A stretch of 64,000 nucleotides of DNA from CATQHD01 sp965202675 (GTDB lineage Bacteria; Actinomycetota; Acidimicrobiia; Spongiisociales; Spongiisociaceae), in the NCBI GenBank assembly GCA_965202675.1, contig OZ241842.1, positions 310,001 to 374,000 of the forward strand. The letters run 5' to 3'. Of this stretch, positions 7,864-16,205 are shown in pieces. The notes under the pieces are model-generated. The model did not search any database. It was not told the DNA's origin and saw nothing but the letters and a program-made list of their open reading frames with translations. A program made the position numbers and the translations under genes. The number at the start of each line of letters is the position of its first letter. The first letter of the stretch is position 1.

Positions 7864-8601
7864 TCAGGCCAGCGACTCCAGGATGTGGTCGGGGATGTCG
7901 AAGTTGCCGTAGACCTCCTGCACGTCGTCGAGGCCGTCGAGGTCGTCTACCAGGCGCAGCACCCGGGAGGCCTTGGAGTCGTCCAGCTCGACGGTTGCGG
8001 AGGGAAGCCGGGTCACCTCCGCGGACTGCACCTCGAGGCCGGCCTCGGCCAGCGATTCCCGGACCGCGGGAAAATCGGAGGGGGCGGTTATCACCTCGAA
8101 CTGATCCCCGCTGGGGCGGATGTCCTCGGCCCCCCCTTCCAGGGCGGCCATCATGATGTCGTCTTCGTCGCCTTCGACGAGCAGGTAGCCCTTCTGGTCG
8201 AACAGATAGCCCACCGAACCCGGCTCCCCCAGGTTGCCGCCGTTCCTCGTGAAGGCAGACCGGACGTCGGAAGCCGCCCGGTTCCGGTTGTCGGTCAGCA
8301 CCTGCACCAGCAACGCCACTCCCCCCGGCGCGTAACCCTCGTAGTAGAAGGTGTCGAGCCGGTCGCCGACCTGCTCCCCCGACCCGCGCCTGACGGCCCG
8401 TTCGATGTTGCTCTTGGGCACCGAGGCCGACCGGGCCTTGTCGATGGCGTTGGCCAGCACCGCGTTCCCCGCCGGGTCGCCCCCTCCCTGACGGGCGGCC
8501 GCTTCCACCGCCCGGCACAGCTTGGCGAACAGCTGCCCGCGGGCCGCGTCCTGGCGGCCCTTCCGGTGCTTGATGTTCGCCCATTTGGAATGGCCTGCCA
8601 T
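7864..8601 (-). CDS. yebC: YebC/PmpR family protein
   Basis: 245 residues from the ATG at 8601, whose A overlaps the last base of the pdxT stop (TGATG). The N-terminus MAGHSKWANIKHRKG and the later FYYEGYAPGGVALLV and FTRNGGNLGEPGSVGYLF are hallmarks of the YebC family. Family members act as DNA-binding regulators or, as shown for some, help ribosomes through difficult proline stretches. Last gene of the pdxS-pdxT-yebC unit, an order also found in mycobacteria. An inverted GC-rich repeat, GGCGGC/GCCGCC, lies about 20 bases after the stop but without a clear U-run. Confidence 0.95.
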   Translation of the reverse strand: MAGHSKWANIKHRKGRQDAARGQLFAKLCRAVEAAARQGGGDPAGNAVLANAIDKARSASVPKSNIERAVRRGSGEQVGDRLDTFYYEGYAPGGVALLVQVLTDNRNRAASDVRSAFTRNGGNLGEPGSVGYLFDQKGYLLVEGDEDDIMMAALEGGAEDIRPSGDQFEVITAPSDFPAVRESLAEAGLEVQSAEVTRLPSATVELDDSKASRVLRLVDDLDGLDDVQEVYGNFDIPDHILESLA

Positions 8602-9191
8602 CAGCCCCTCTCCCTCGTCATCCCTATCAGCATACGATGCAATCTGGGGTCGCCGGTCAGCTCCGGGTGGAACGCCGCCGCCAGCACCCGGCCGCTTCTC
8701 ACCAGGACGGGCCTGCCTTGGTGTTCGGCCAGGACCTCTACCTCGGGGCCGACCTCGTCCACCAGGGGCGCTCTTATGAACACCGCATGCAGCGCCTCGT
8801 CCCAGCCTTCCACCTCCAGGACGCACTCGAACGACTCGTTCTGGCGGCCGAAGGCGTTCCGCTCCACCACCATGTCCAGCACCCCCAGCTGCGGCTGGTC
8901 GCCGTCGGTCACCCCCGAGGCCAGGAAAATCATCCCCGCGCAGGTTCCCAGGACGGGAAGGCCGGCTTCTATGCGCCGCCGCAGCGGGTCGATCATCCCG
9001 TACAGGACCGCCAAGCGGCCGATGGCGGTGGACTCCCCTCCCGGGATGATCAGAGCGTCAACGCCCTCCAGGTCGGCCGGCAGCCGCACCGCCGCGGCCT
9101 CGCCTCCGGCCGCGGCCGCCATCCTGGAGTGCTCGCGCACATCTCCCTGCAGGGCGAGGACACCGACGACCGGCGCCGGTGCGTCGGTCAC
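8601..9191 (-). CDS. pdxT: Pyridoxal 5'-phosphate synthase glutaminase subunit PdxT
   Basis: 196 residues. PdxT hydrolyses glutamine and passes ammonia to PdxS for vitamin B6 synthesis. The class I glutaminase features are visible: GVLALQGDVREH at the N-terminus, PGGESTA near 50, nucleophile Cys in LGTCAGMI near 85 and the His/Glu pair in FHPELTGD near 173-180. Four bases separate it from pdxS and it overlaps yebC by one base, so the three are co-transcribed. Length is normal for the family. Confidence 0.95.
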   Translation of the reverse strand: MTDAPAPVVGVLALQGDVREHSRMAAAAGGEAAAVRLPADLEGVDALIIPGGESTAIGRLAVLYGMIDPLRRRIEAGLPVLGTCAGMIFLASGVTDGDQPQLGVLDMVVERNAFGRQNESFECVLEVEGWDEALHAVFIRAPLVDEVGPEVEVLAEHQGRPVLVRSGRVLAAAFHPELTGDPRLHRMLIGMTRERG

Positions 9192-9195
9192 GGCC

Positions 9196-10107
9196 CTACC
9201 GGCCCCGCTCCTGCATGCGCTGGGAGGGCGGGATGTCGTCGATCTCGATGCCCACCATGGCCTCCCCCAGGTTCCGGGAGACCTTGGCCAGGATCTGGGG
9301 GTCGTTGTAGAAGGTGGTGGCTTCGACTATGGCCCTGGCCCGGGCCGCCGGGTCGCCGCTCTTGAAGATCCCCGACCCCACGAAGATGCCGTCGCAGCCC
9401 AGCTGCATCATCATGGCGGCGTCGGCCGGGGTGGCGATGCCCCCGGCGGCGAAGTTGACCACCGGCAGCCGCCCCAGCTCCGCAACTTCGCGTATCAGGC
9501 CGATCGGCGCCCGCATATCCCGGGCGAGGGACATCAGCTGGTCCTTCCCGGCGCCCCCCGCCCGGCGGATCTCGTCGTTCATCCGGCGCATATGGGCAAC
9601 CGCTTCCACCACGTTTCCGGTGCCCGGCTCCCCCTTGGTGCGGATCATGGCGGCGCCTTCCCCGATGCGGCGCAGGGCCTCCCCCAGGTTGCGGGCCCCG
9701 CACACGAACGGGGTGGTAAAAGCCCATTTGTCGATGTGGTGCTCCGGGTCGGCGGGGGTGAGCACCTCGGACTCGTCGATGTAGTCCACCCCCAGGCTCT
9801 GGAGGATCTGCGCCTCCACGAAGTGGCCGATCCGGGCCTTGGCCATCACCGGGATGCTTACTGCTTCCAGTATCTCCTCCACGCGGGTCGGGTCGGCCAT
9901 CCGCGCCACCCCTCCTGCGGCCCGGATGTCGGCCGGCACCCGCTCCAGCGACATGACCGCCACCGCCCCCGCCTCTTCGGCGATGCCGGCCTGTTCGGCG
10001 GTAACGACATCCATGATGACGCCGCCCTTCAACATCTCGGCCAGCCCCCGCTTCACGCGGTCGGTGCCGGTTTGCCGTTCCTGGGTTTCCTGTCCTGCGT
10101 CTTCCAC
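9196..10107 (-). CDS. pdxS: Pyridoxal 5'-phosphate synthase subunit PdxS
   Basis: 303 residues from a GTG at 10107, chosen because GGAGGGGG lies five bases upstream; an in-frame TTG at 10119 would include that ribosome site. PdxS condenses ribose-5-phosphate, glyceraldehyde-3-phosphate and ammonia into PLP. Typical phrases: KRGLAEMLKGGVIMDVV, AVMSLERVPADIR, IPVMAKARIGHFVEAQ (Schiff-base Lys), YIDESEVLTPAD and TKGEPGTGNVVEA. It works as a dodecamer with PdxT on the outside. A TATAAT box lies about 27 bp upstream of the start. Confidence 0.95.
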   Translation of the reverse strand: MEDAGQETQERQTGTDRVKRGLAEMLKGGVIMDVVTAEQAGIAEEAGAVAVMSLERVPADIRAAGGVARMADPTRVEEILEAVSIPVMAKARIGHFVEAQILQSLGVDYIDESEVLTPADPEHHIDKWAFTTPFVCGARNLGEALRRIGEGAAMIRTKGEPGTGNVVEAVAHMRRMNDEIRRAGGAGKDQLMSLARDMRAPIGLIREVAELGRLPVVNFAAGGIATPADAAMMMQLGCDGIFVGSGIFKSGDPAARARAIVEATTFYNDPQILAKVSRNLGEAMVGIEIDDIPPSQRMQERGR

Positions 10108-10133
10108 GGCCCCCTCCAAGGTCCTTTTCGTTG

Positions 10134-10139
10134 ATTATA
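10134..10139 (-). promoter_or_regulatory. Putative -10 box of pdxS
   Basis: TATAAT on the minus strand, 27 bp before the GTG of pdxS. No good -35 element is seen, so an extended or activator-dependent promoter is possible. Confidence 0.4.
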
Positions 10140-10184
10140 CGGCGGGCGTTCCTGTTCTCTGACGCGGCGCTGCCGGGCCGGCGG

Positions 10185-11234
10185 TCATTCTACTGATCCC
10201 GCCCGCCGGTAGAGGCTCAGATAGCGGCCGGCGGTCTCCGACCAGTCGAACATGCGCACCCGGTCGGCCCCCGCCTCCGCCAGCCTGCGCTGCAGCCCGT
10301 CGTCGGTCAGCGCCCGCACCAGGGCGTCAGCCAGCCCCGCCCGGTCGCCGTTGCGGAACAGCAGCCCCGACCCGGCCAGCACGCCGGTGAAGGCCTCCAG
10401 GTCGCTGGCCACCACCGCGCATCCGGCCGCCATGCCCTCGGCAAGGGTTATGCCGAAGCTCTCCCCGCCCCGGTTGGGGGCGCAGAACACCCCGCTCCCC
10501 GCCAGGACGGCCCGCTTCTCCGACTCGGTGACCCTGCCCAGGAACTGCACCCCCGGCGCCTTCGGGAAGCTTCCGCCCCCCATCACCGCCAGCGAGGATC
10601 CCGGCGCCCGCGCCCGCACCTCCGGCCAGGCCGCCAGCAGCAGGTCGAGGCCTTTGCGCGGGTCCGGCCGCCCCACGAAGGCCGCCTGCCGGGGGTTCCG
10701 CTCCACCGGAACCCGGAAGGATGCGACATCGACCGCGTTGGGAATCACCTCGAGGTCGATGCCCAGCGGCGCCGCCGCCCGCCGGGCGACGGGGCTCACC
10801 GCCGAGCCCGCCGCCGAACCCAGCGCCCGCCGCAGCGGCCCCCTCCCCCATCTGTACAGGGCCCCGACCGCCCTCGGCGGGTCGGCGTGGAAGGTGACCA
10901 CCACCGTCCGGCCCGCCCGCCGCGCCGCCCGGAGCGCCGCCCACCCGGCCAGCGGCATGAACGGTTCGTGGATGTGCACGACGTCGGCCCCGGCCAGCGC
11001 CTCTTCCGCCTGCCCGATCACCCGCGGCGACAGGGCCAACGGCGCCTTCGAGCGGTTGGTGCGCACCTTCACCCACCCGCCCATGTCCGCCGCGTCCTCG
11101 CGCCCCCCCGCCCCCGGCCCCGCGGCGTAGGCGTCCTCGCCGAGCAGTCGGAGCCGGCCGACCAGCCCGGTCACCTGGTGCTGAACCCCGCCGGGGGCGT
11201 CCAAGGCGTAGGGGGAGACGACCGCGATCCTCAT
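10185..11234 (-). CDS. pimA: Phosphatidylinositol mannosyltransferase (PimA-like, GT4)
   Basis: 349 residues. N-terminus MRIAVVSPYALDAPGGVQHQV is the usual start of PimA-type GT4 enzymes. VHIHEPFMP near 88, the acceptor-side THADPP-like phrase FHADPP, VGRPDPRKGLDLL near 202 and the donor-binding E-x7-E phrase ESFGITLAE near 275 follow in order. PimA adds the first mannose from GDP-mannose to phosphatidylinositol at the inner face of the membrane. It starts inside the stop of the acyltransferase gene (ATGA) and follows pgsA, the mycobacterial order, which supports the specific name over a generic glycosyltransferase. Confidence 0.85.
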   Translation of the reverse strand: MRIAVVSPYALDAPGGVQHQVTGLVGRLRLLGEDAYAAGPGAGGREDAADMGGWVKVRTNRSKAPLALSPRVIGQAEEALAGADVVHIHEPFMPLAGWAALRAARRAGRTVVVTFHADPPRAVGALYRWGRGPLRRALGSAAGSAVSPVARRAAAPLGIDLEVIPNAVDVASFRVPVERNPRQAAFVGRPDPRKGLDLLLAAWPEVRARAPGSSLAVMGGGSFPKAPGVQFLGRVTESEKRAVLAGSGVFCAPNRGGESFGITLAEGMAAGCAVVASDLEAFTGVLAGSGLLFRNGDRAGLADALVRALTDDGLQRRLAEAGADRVRMFDWSETAGRYLSLYRRAGSVE

Positions 11235-12136
11235 CTGCTCTCCCGGCGGGCGGCCAGGAACTCCCGGTCGGAAGGCCAGTTGGGCTGCACCAGGTGCCAC
11301 TGGGAGGGCGCCGCCCTGATCAGGCGCTCGAAGCGGCCGGCCAGCTCCTGGGTCATGACCGCCGCCCGGTCCGGAACGCCCCGCTCCGGCGCTTCGACCG
11401 GGGGCAGGATCACCATCCGGTGCCCGGCCCCCGGCTCGAAGTAGGAGGCGCCCGGCAGCAGCGCCGCCCCGGTTCTCAGAGCCAGCACCGCCGGGCCGGC
11501 CGGCAAGGACGTCTTCTCCCCGAAGAACTCCACCTCTATTCCCCTCACCCCGACGTTCCGGTCCGCCACCAGCGCGATCGTATGACCCTCGTTCAGGGAG
11601 GCCAACAGGGCCTTCATCACTCCGGAACCTTCGGCCAGCACCACCCCGATGTTGAGCCGGGCCCGCATGCCGGTGAACCAATCGGCCGCCCGGCGGTTGG
11701 CCAACGCCTCGGCCACCGCCGTGATGCGCACCCCCTCCTCGCCGGCCAGGACGCCCGCCATCTCCCAGTTCCCGATATGGGGCAGGGCGATGATCATGGG
11801 GCGGTGCGCCGCCCGCGCCGTCCGCACATACTCCAGACCGGACGTAGACATGCGCGACCGCACTTCCGCGAACCGGCGGGGGCGGAACCACAGGATCTCG
11901 GCCCAGTAGCGGCCGTAGGCGGCGAACATCTCCTCGGCCGCCGCCTCGACCTCCTCCTCGCCCGCGCCGGAGAGCACCCGCCTCATGTGCCGCACCGCCA
12001 TGTCCCTGCGGTATCCAGCCCGCCGCCAAGCCAACCGCCCGCCCCAGCGGCCCAGCCGCCGGACGGCAGGTTCGGGAAGGGCGCTGAGCAGGCCCGACCC
12101 CGCCCGATAGGCCAAATACTCGAGCCGGCCGCTCAC
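11231..12136 (-). CDS. Phosphatidylinositol mannoside acyltransferase (PatA-like)
   Basis: 301 residues from a GTG overlapping the pgsA stop (GTGA). It belongs to the LpxL/HtrB-like lysophospholipid acyltransferases: the H-x4-E catalytic motif appears as PHIGNWE near 118-124, with VADRNVG and EVEFFGEKTSLPAGPAVLA downstream. In mycobacteria the gene between pgsA1 and pimA acylates the mannose of PIM1/PIM2, and the same position here supports that role. Coupled by 4-base overlaps on both sides. Probably a peripheral inner-membrane protein; no clear signal peptide. Confidence 0.8.
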   Translation of the reverse strand: MSGRLEYLAYRAGSGLLSALPEPAVRRLGRWGGRLAWRRAGYRRDMAVRHMRRVLSGAGEEEVEAAAEEMFAAYGRYWAEILWFRPRRFAEVRSRMSTSGLEYVRTARAAHRPMIIALPHIGNWEMAGVLAGEEGVRITAVAEALANRRAADWFTGMRARLNIGVVLAEGSGVMKALLASLNEGHTIALVADRNVGVRGIEVEFFGEKTSLPAGPAVLALRTGAALLPGASYFEPGAGHRMVILPPVEAPERGVPDRAAVMTQELAGRFERLIRAAPSQWHLVQPNWPSDREFLAARRESR

Positions 12137-12774
12137 CCTTCGAGCCGGGCCGGGGGTCTATCCCTCTCTCCCTGGGGGCTGCTCCCGTCGAGCTGGCGCC
12201 AGGTCTTGGCGAAACGTTGGAAAACGGTGAGCCAGGTGAGGAGGGCCATCAACCACAGCATCACGGTTACCTGGTCGAACAGGAAACCCGCCGTGAACAG
12301 GATGACCCGCTCGGCGCGGCCCATGATGCCGCCGCGCCCGTCGACCCGGCCGATGTCGGCCTTGGCCCGCAGGTAGGAGATCACGAGGGAGGCGCCCAAG
12401 CTGAGGACGCACAGCACCACCAAGGCCGGATCCCCCTCCTGGGGAGAGGTCCTCGAGGTGAGCCAGAAGGCGCAGGAGGCGAACATGGCGGTCTCGCCCA
12501 GGCGGTCGCAGACGGAGTCGATCAGGGCGCCCCTGGCCGAAGCCGTCCCGGAGGCCCGGGCCACGGCCCCGTCGAGTCCGTCGAGGGCCGATCCGGCCAG
12601 TATCACCAGCGCGCCCGCCTTCACCCGGCCGTCGGCCAGCCAGAAGGATCCGAGCAGCGTGACCGCCAGACCCGCCAGGGTGAGGTGGGCGGGCCGCACC
12701 CGCATCCAGGCCAGCCCCCGGCCGATCGGCGCCGCCGCCGCTTCGACATACCGCCGGGCCCACAGTTCGATCAA
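12133..12774 (-). CDS. pgsA1: CDP-alcohol phosphatidyltransferase, probable phosphatidylinositol (phosphate) synthase
   Basis: 213 residues from a TTG at 12774, chosen because GGAAGGAG lies five bases upstream. The CDP-alcohol phosphotransferase signature is complete: DGLDGAVAR, eight residues, then GALIDSVCD near residues 66-91, with all four metal-binding Asp. Five to six hydrophobic helices. First gene of the three-gene PIM lipid operon, which argues for phosphatidylinositol-phosphate synthase (inositol-phosphate plus CDP-diacylglycerol) rather than phosphatidylglycerol-phosphate synthase. A second, different pgsA-type gene is at 29,879. Confidence 0.8.
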   Translation of the reverse strand: MIELWARRYVEAAAAPIGRGLAWMRVRPAHLTLAGLAVTLLGSFWLADGRVKAGALVILAGSALDGLDGAVARASGTASARGALIDSVCDRLGETAMFASCAFWLTSRTSPQEGDPALVVLCVLSLGASLVISYLRAKADIGRVDGRGGIMGRAERVILFTAGFLFDQVTVMLWLMALLTWLTVFQRFAKTWRQLDGSSPQGERDRPPARLEG

Positions 12775-12910
12775 GCCGACTCCTTCCGACCGACAAAGTA
12801 CCACAGCGAACCGGACAAACCCGCCATTCCGCGGCGCCGGCGGCCCCGGCCCGACCGAGATGCCCCCCGCCGGGCCGCCCCGCCGGGACCGGAGGATGTA
12901 GGCTGTTTCG

Positions 12911-13999
12911 ATGGCCGACACTCTGCTGGCTTATCTGGTACCGAAGCTGACCAGCCGGGTCGAGGACACGGCAACGGACGCCCTGGCGTTCATCCTGAAC
13001 AGATCCGAGGCCTGCCTCGGTGCGCTGGACCGCCTGCTGCGGGATCAGGATTTTCGTATGGAACCCATCACGGCGGTCCGAACCCAGGTTACATACGAGG
13101 ACGGTTCCCGCCCCGACATGGCCGGCTATGACCGAAACGGCGCGAAGCGGCTGCTCGTCGAGTCGAAATTCTGGGCGGGCCTGCTGCTCGGCCAGTCCGA
13201 CGGTTACTTCGGGCAGCTGGACGAGGCCGGGCCGGGGGTATTGCTGTTCATCGCCCCGGACAGCAGGATCGACACCCTGTGGGCCGAGATCCGGCGCCAG
13301 ATGGAAACGTCGGACAAGGGCATCCGGCTGGAGATCATCGAAACCGGTGATCGAACCCGACGAGCCGGGATAGCCGGTTCGGACAAGCAGCTGATGCTGG
13401 TCAGCTGGGCCCTCCTGCTCGACGCCCTGGCCGTTGCCGCTTCCGGCGACGCCAAAGTCTCGTCGGACATTCTGCAGCTGCGCGGTCTGGCCCGGCGGGA
13501 AGACCAGGAGGCTTTCCTCCCGATCCATCGGGATGAGTTGGCGCCTTCTCTGCCCCGGCGCATCCGGGGGCTCCACCGCCTGATCAATGACGTGGTCGAC
13601 GGCCGAGGTGTTCCGCAGGGTTGGATGAGCGTCGAGGGGTTCCGGGCAACTGCAACCAGCGAAGGATACGGGCGGTATTTTCGATTTACTTTTACGGGCG
13701 TTGCTTTTACGGGCGTTCGCGACAATCAGCTTTTCCTGGGCACCAACTTCCGGCGGTGGCAAGAAGGTTCCACACCTTTGTGGCTCCAGATCCGGGTCCC
13801 CCGTTTGGGGTTTTGGGACAAGTTCATTCCGATTCATTTGCAAACCGGCCTGGAATACGAAGGGGTCCTGGAGGATGTCGTGCGCCAGGTAAGGGCCGTC
13901 GAGGACATGATCGACCGAGAAGGGGTAAGCCTGGGGCGGGTCCGGGCGGACGATGCGCCGCCCGAAGAGGACTCTCCGGCAGAACCCGGGGCGGGGTGA
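12911..13999 (+). CDS. Hypothetical protein with PD-(D/E)xK nuclease-like motif
   Basis: 362 residues, family not recognised with certainty. Residues 70-92 read RPDMAGYD then LLVESKFWAG, which fits the Asp and Glu-x-Lys of a PD-(D/E)xK nuclease core, with a Glu/Asp-rich helix before it. The middle (150-230) looks helical and the C-terminal third is beta-rich, with repeated FTGV phrases. This resembles uncharacterised nuclease-fold proteins annotated in defence-rich regions. TAGGCT seven bases before the ATG suggests a nearly leaderless message. It stands alone between the PIM operon (divergent) and the EF-G-like gene. DNA degradation or repair is inferred, not shown. Confidence 0.6.
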   Translation: MADTLLAYLVPKLTSRVEDTATDALAFILNRSEACLGALDRLLRDQDFRMEPITAVRTQVTYEDGSRPDMAGYDRNGAKRLLVESKFWAGLLLGQSDGYFGQLDEAGPGVLLFIAPDSRIDTLWAEIRRQMETSDKGIRLEIIETGDRTRRAGIAGSDKQLMLVSWALLLDALAVAASGDAKVSSDILQLRGLARREDQEAFLPIHRDELAPSLPRRIRGLHRLINDVVDGRGVPQGWMSVEGFRATATSEGYGRYFRFTFTGVAFTGVRDNQLFLGTNFRRWQEGSTPLWLQIRVPRLGFWDKFIPIHLQTGLEYEGVLEDVVRQVRAVEDMIDREGVSLGRVRADDAPPEEDSPAEPGAG

Positions 14000-14140
14000 T
14001 CGGACCCGGGAGGGGGAAACGCCGGACCGCCGGGTGCCTGTTCGGCGGCGCCCCGACCGGACGGTCTGTCCAGACCCGGGGCATCTCGCCATCACCTACA
14101 CTCAAGCCCACTCAGGGTTACGCGAGGACACGGAGGCGGA

Positions 14141-16189
14141 ATGGCATCGGAGAAGATCCGTAACGCGGGCCTGTTCGGCCACGGCGGGGCGGGCAAGACC
14201 GCCGTGGCCGAAGCATTGCTCCACAACGCAGGCCTGACGACCCGGGTGGGGTCGGTGGAGGCCGGCAACACCGTCATGGACTTCGAACCCGAGGAGATCG
14301 AACGCGGCAGCTCGCTCGGGCTGGCGGTCGCCTCCTTCCAGCAGAACGGGGTCAGGGTCAACCTGGTAGACACCCCCGGCTACGCCGACTTCGTAGGAGA
14401 CGCCAAGGCGGCCCTGCGGGCGGTCGACCTGGCCGTGTTCGTGGTTTCCGCCGTGGACGGGGTCGAGGTGCAGACCGAGCTCCTCTGGGAGGCCGCCGAG
14501 GAGGAAGGCGTCGCCAGGGCGTTCTTCATCAACAAGCTCGACCGCGACCGGGCTTCCTTCTCCCGGACCCTCGAGCAGCTGACCGAGGTCTTCGGCAAGC
14601 GGATCGCCCCGGTCCAGGCGCCGATCGGCGAGGAGAGCCGGCTGTCGGGGCTGGTGCGGATGGTGTCGGGGCAGGCCTTCGGTTACTCCGGCGGCAGCAC
14701 CGAGGGGGCGCCCATCGACATCCCAGCCGACCTGGCCGGCGGCATGGACGAGATCAGGACCGCGCTGGTCGAAGCGGTGGTGGAGACCGACGACGACATG
14801 CTCGAGGCCTATTTCGAGGGCGAGGAGCCCTCCCGCGAGAAGATGATCGAGGTGGTGCGCACCACCATGTCGGCCGGAGAGATCTTCCCGGTGCTGGTCG
14901 GATCGGCCGGCGCCCTGGTGGGCATCGACACCCTGGCCGATTTCATCGTCGACTTCGGTCCCTCCCCCATGGAGCGCCCGGCCCCCCCCACCCGATCGGG
15001 AACCCTGCCGCTCGACCCGGACGGGCAGTTCACCGCCTACATCTTCAAGACCTCGGGCGACCAATACGTGGGGCGCATCAACACCTTCCGGGTCTTCTCC
15101 GGCGCCTACAACCCCGACCTCGCCCTGGAAACGCCGGGCGGCGAGAAGTTCAGGATGACCAACCTCTTCGCCCAGCAGGGCAAGCAGCACATCGACGTAG
15201 ACGAGGTAACCGCCGGGTCCATCGTTTCGGTGGCCAAGCTGGACAACCTGCGGGCGGGCGACACCATACGTGAGCCGGGAAGCGGCGTCGCCATCGAGCC
15301 GGTGGAAATGCCCCGCCCGGTCCACGAGGTGACCGTATCGCCCCGCTCCACCCAGGACGAGGACAAGCTGTCCACCGCCCTGGCGCGCGCCCACGAGGAG
15401 GATCCGACCATCCTGGTGGAGCGCCGGGCCGAGACCAAGGAGACCGTGCTGTCCGGGCTGGGGGAGGCGCATGTCAATGTAACCCTGGCCAGGGTGGCCC
15501 GCCGCTTCGGGGTGGAGATGGACACCGGGCTGCCGCGCATCCCCTACCGGGAGACCATCCAGGGCCGGGCCGACGTCGAGGGCAAGCACAAGAAGCAGTC
15601 CGGCGGGCGCGGCCAGTTCGGGGTGGCCTACGTGAAGTTCGAGCCCAACGGGCGCGGGGAGGGGTACGAGTTCATCGACAAGATCAAGGGGGGTTCCATC
15701 CCCCGCAACCTCATCCCGGCGGTCGACAAGGGAATACAGGAGGCTCTGGATCGGGGGATATTGGCCGGTTATCCGGTGATGGACGTGCGGGCCACCCTCT
15801 ACGACGGCAAGTTCCACTCGGTCGACTCCGACGAGCTGAGCTTCCGCATGGCGGGCATCATGGCGGTGCGGGCCGCCGGCGCGGACCTGCGGGCCACCAT
15901 CCTCGAACCGATCGCGGTCGTCGAGATCAAGGTTCCCGAGTCGTATATGGGCGATGTGATAGGCGACCTGAACTCCAAGCGGGGCCGGGTGCTGGGCATG
16001 GACGCCGACGGACGGAACCGGGTCGTCAGAGCGGAGACCCCGATGTCGGAGATGCAGCGGTATTCTGTCGATCTCCGGTCGATGACCGGCGGGAGGGGTT
16101 CGTTCGAGATCGCTTTCTCCCACTACGAAGCCGCCCCCCCGCAGGAAGTCCAGAAGGTGGTGGCGGCCGCCAAGACCGACTCCGATTAG
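14141..16189 (+). CDS. Elongation factor G-like GTPase (EF-G paralog)
   Basis: 682 residues with the five EF-G domains: P-loop GHGGAGKT at 13-20, G3 DTPGYADF at 77-84, G4 NKLD at 131-134, the domain IV phrase GGRGQFGVAYVKFEP and the C-terminal domain V ending MTGGRGSFEIAFSHYE. It is shorter than canonical EF-G. The G3 motif has Tyr 81 where EF-G and EF-Tu have the catalytic His, and G4 is NKLD rather than NKMD, as in actinobacterial FusA2-like proteins. GTP hydrolysis may be slow, and translocation may not be its main role. It is followed 16 bases later by citrate synthase. Confidence 0.85.
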   Translation: MASEKIRNAGLFGHGGAGKTAVAEALLHNAGLTTRVGSVEAGNTVMDFEPEEIERGSSLGLAVASFQQNGVRVNLVDTPGYADFVGDAKAALRAVDLAVFVVSAVDGVEVQTELLWEAAEEEGVARAFFINKLDRDRASFSRTLEQLTEVFGKRIAPVQAPIGEESRLSGLVRMVSGQAFGYSGGSTEGAPIDIPADLAGGMDEIRTALVEAVVETDDDMLEAYFEGEEPSREKMIEVVRTTMSAGEIFPVLVGSAGALVGIDTLADFIVDFGPSPMERPAPPTRSGTLPLDPDGQFTAYIFKTSGDQYVGRINTFRVFSGAYNPDLALETPGGEKFRMTNLFAQQGKQHIDVDEVTAGSIVSVAKLDNLRAGDTIREPGSGVAIEPVEMPRPVHEVTVSPRSTQDEDKLSTALARAHEEDPTILVERRAETKETVLSGLGEAHVNVTLARVARRFGVEMDTGLPRIPYRETIQGRADVEGKHKKQSGGRGQFGVAYVKFEPNGRGEGYEFIDKIKGGSIPRNLIPAVDKGIQEALDRGILAGYPVMDVRATLYDGKFHSVDSDELSFRMAGIMAVRAAGADLRATILEPIAVVEIKVPESYMGDVIGDLNSKRGRVLGMDADGRNRVVRAETPMSEMQRYSVDLRSMTGGRGSFEIAFSHYEAAPPQEVQKVVAAAKTDSD

Positions 16190-16205
16190 AAGGTTTCATA
16201 CACCC

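Noticed and set aside
7810..10134. Long open frame antisense to yebC, pdxT and pdxS
   Set aside because: Same reason: a shadow of well-identified genes with a composition typical of antisense translations.
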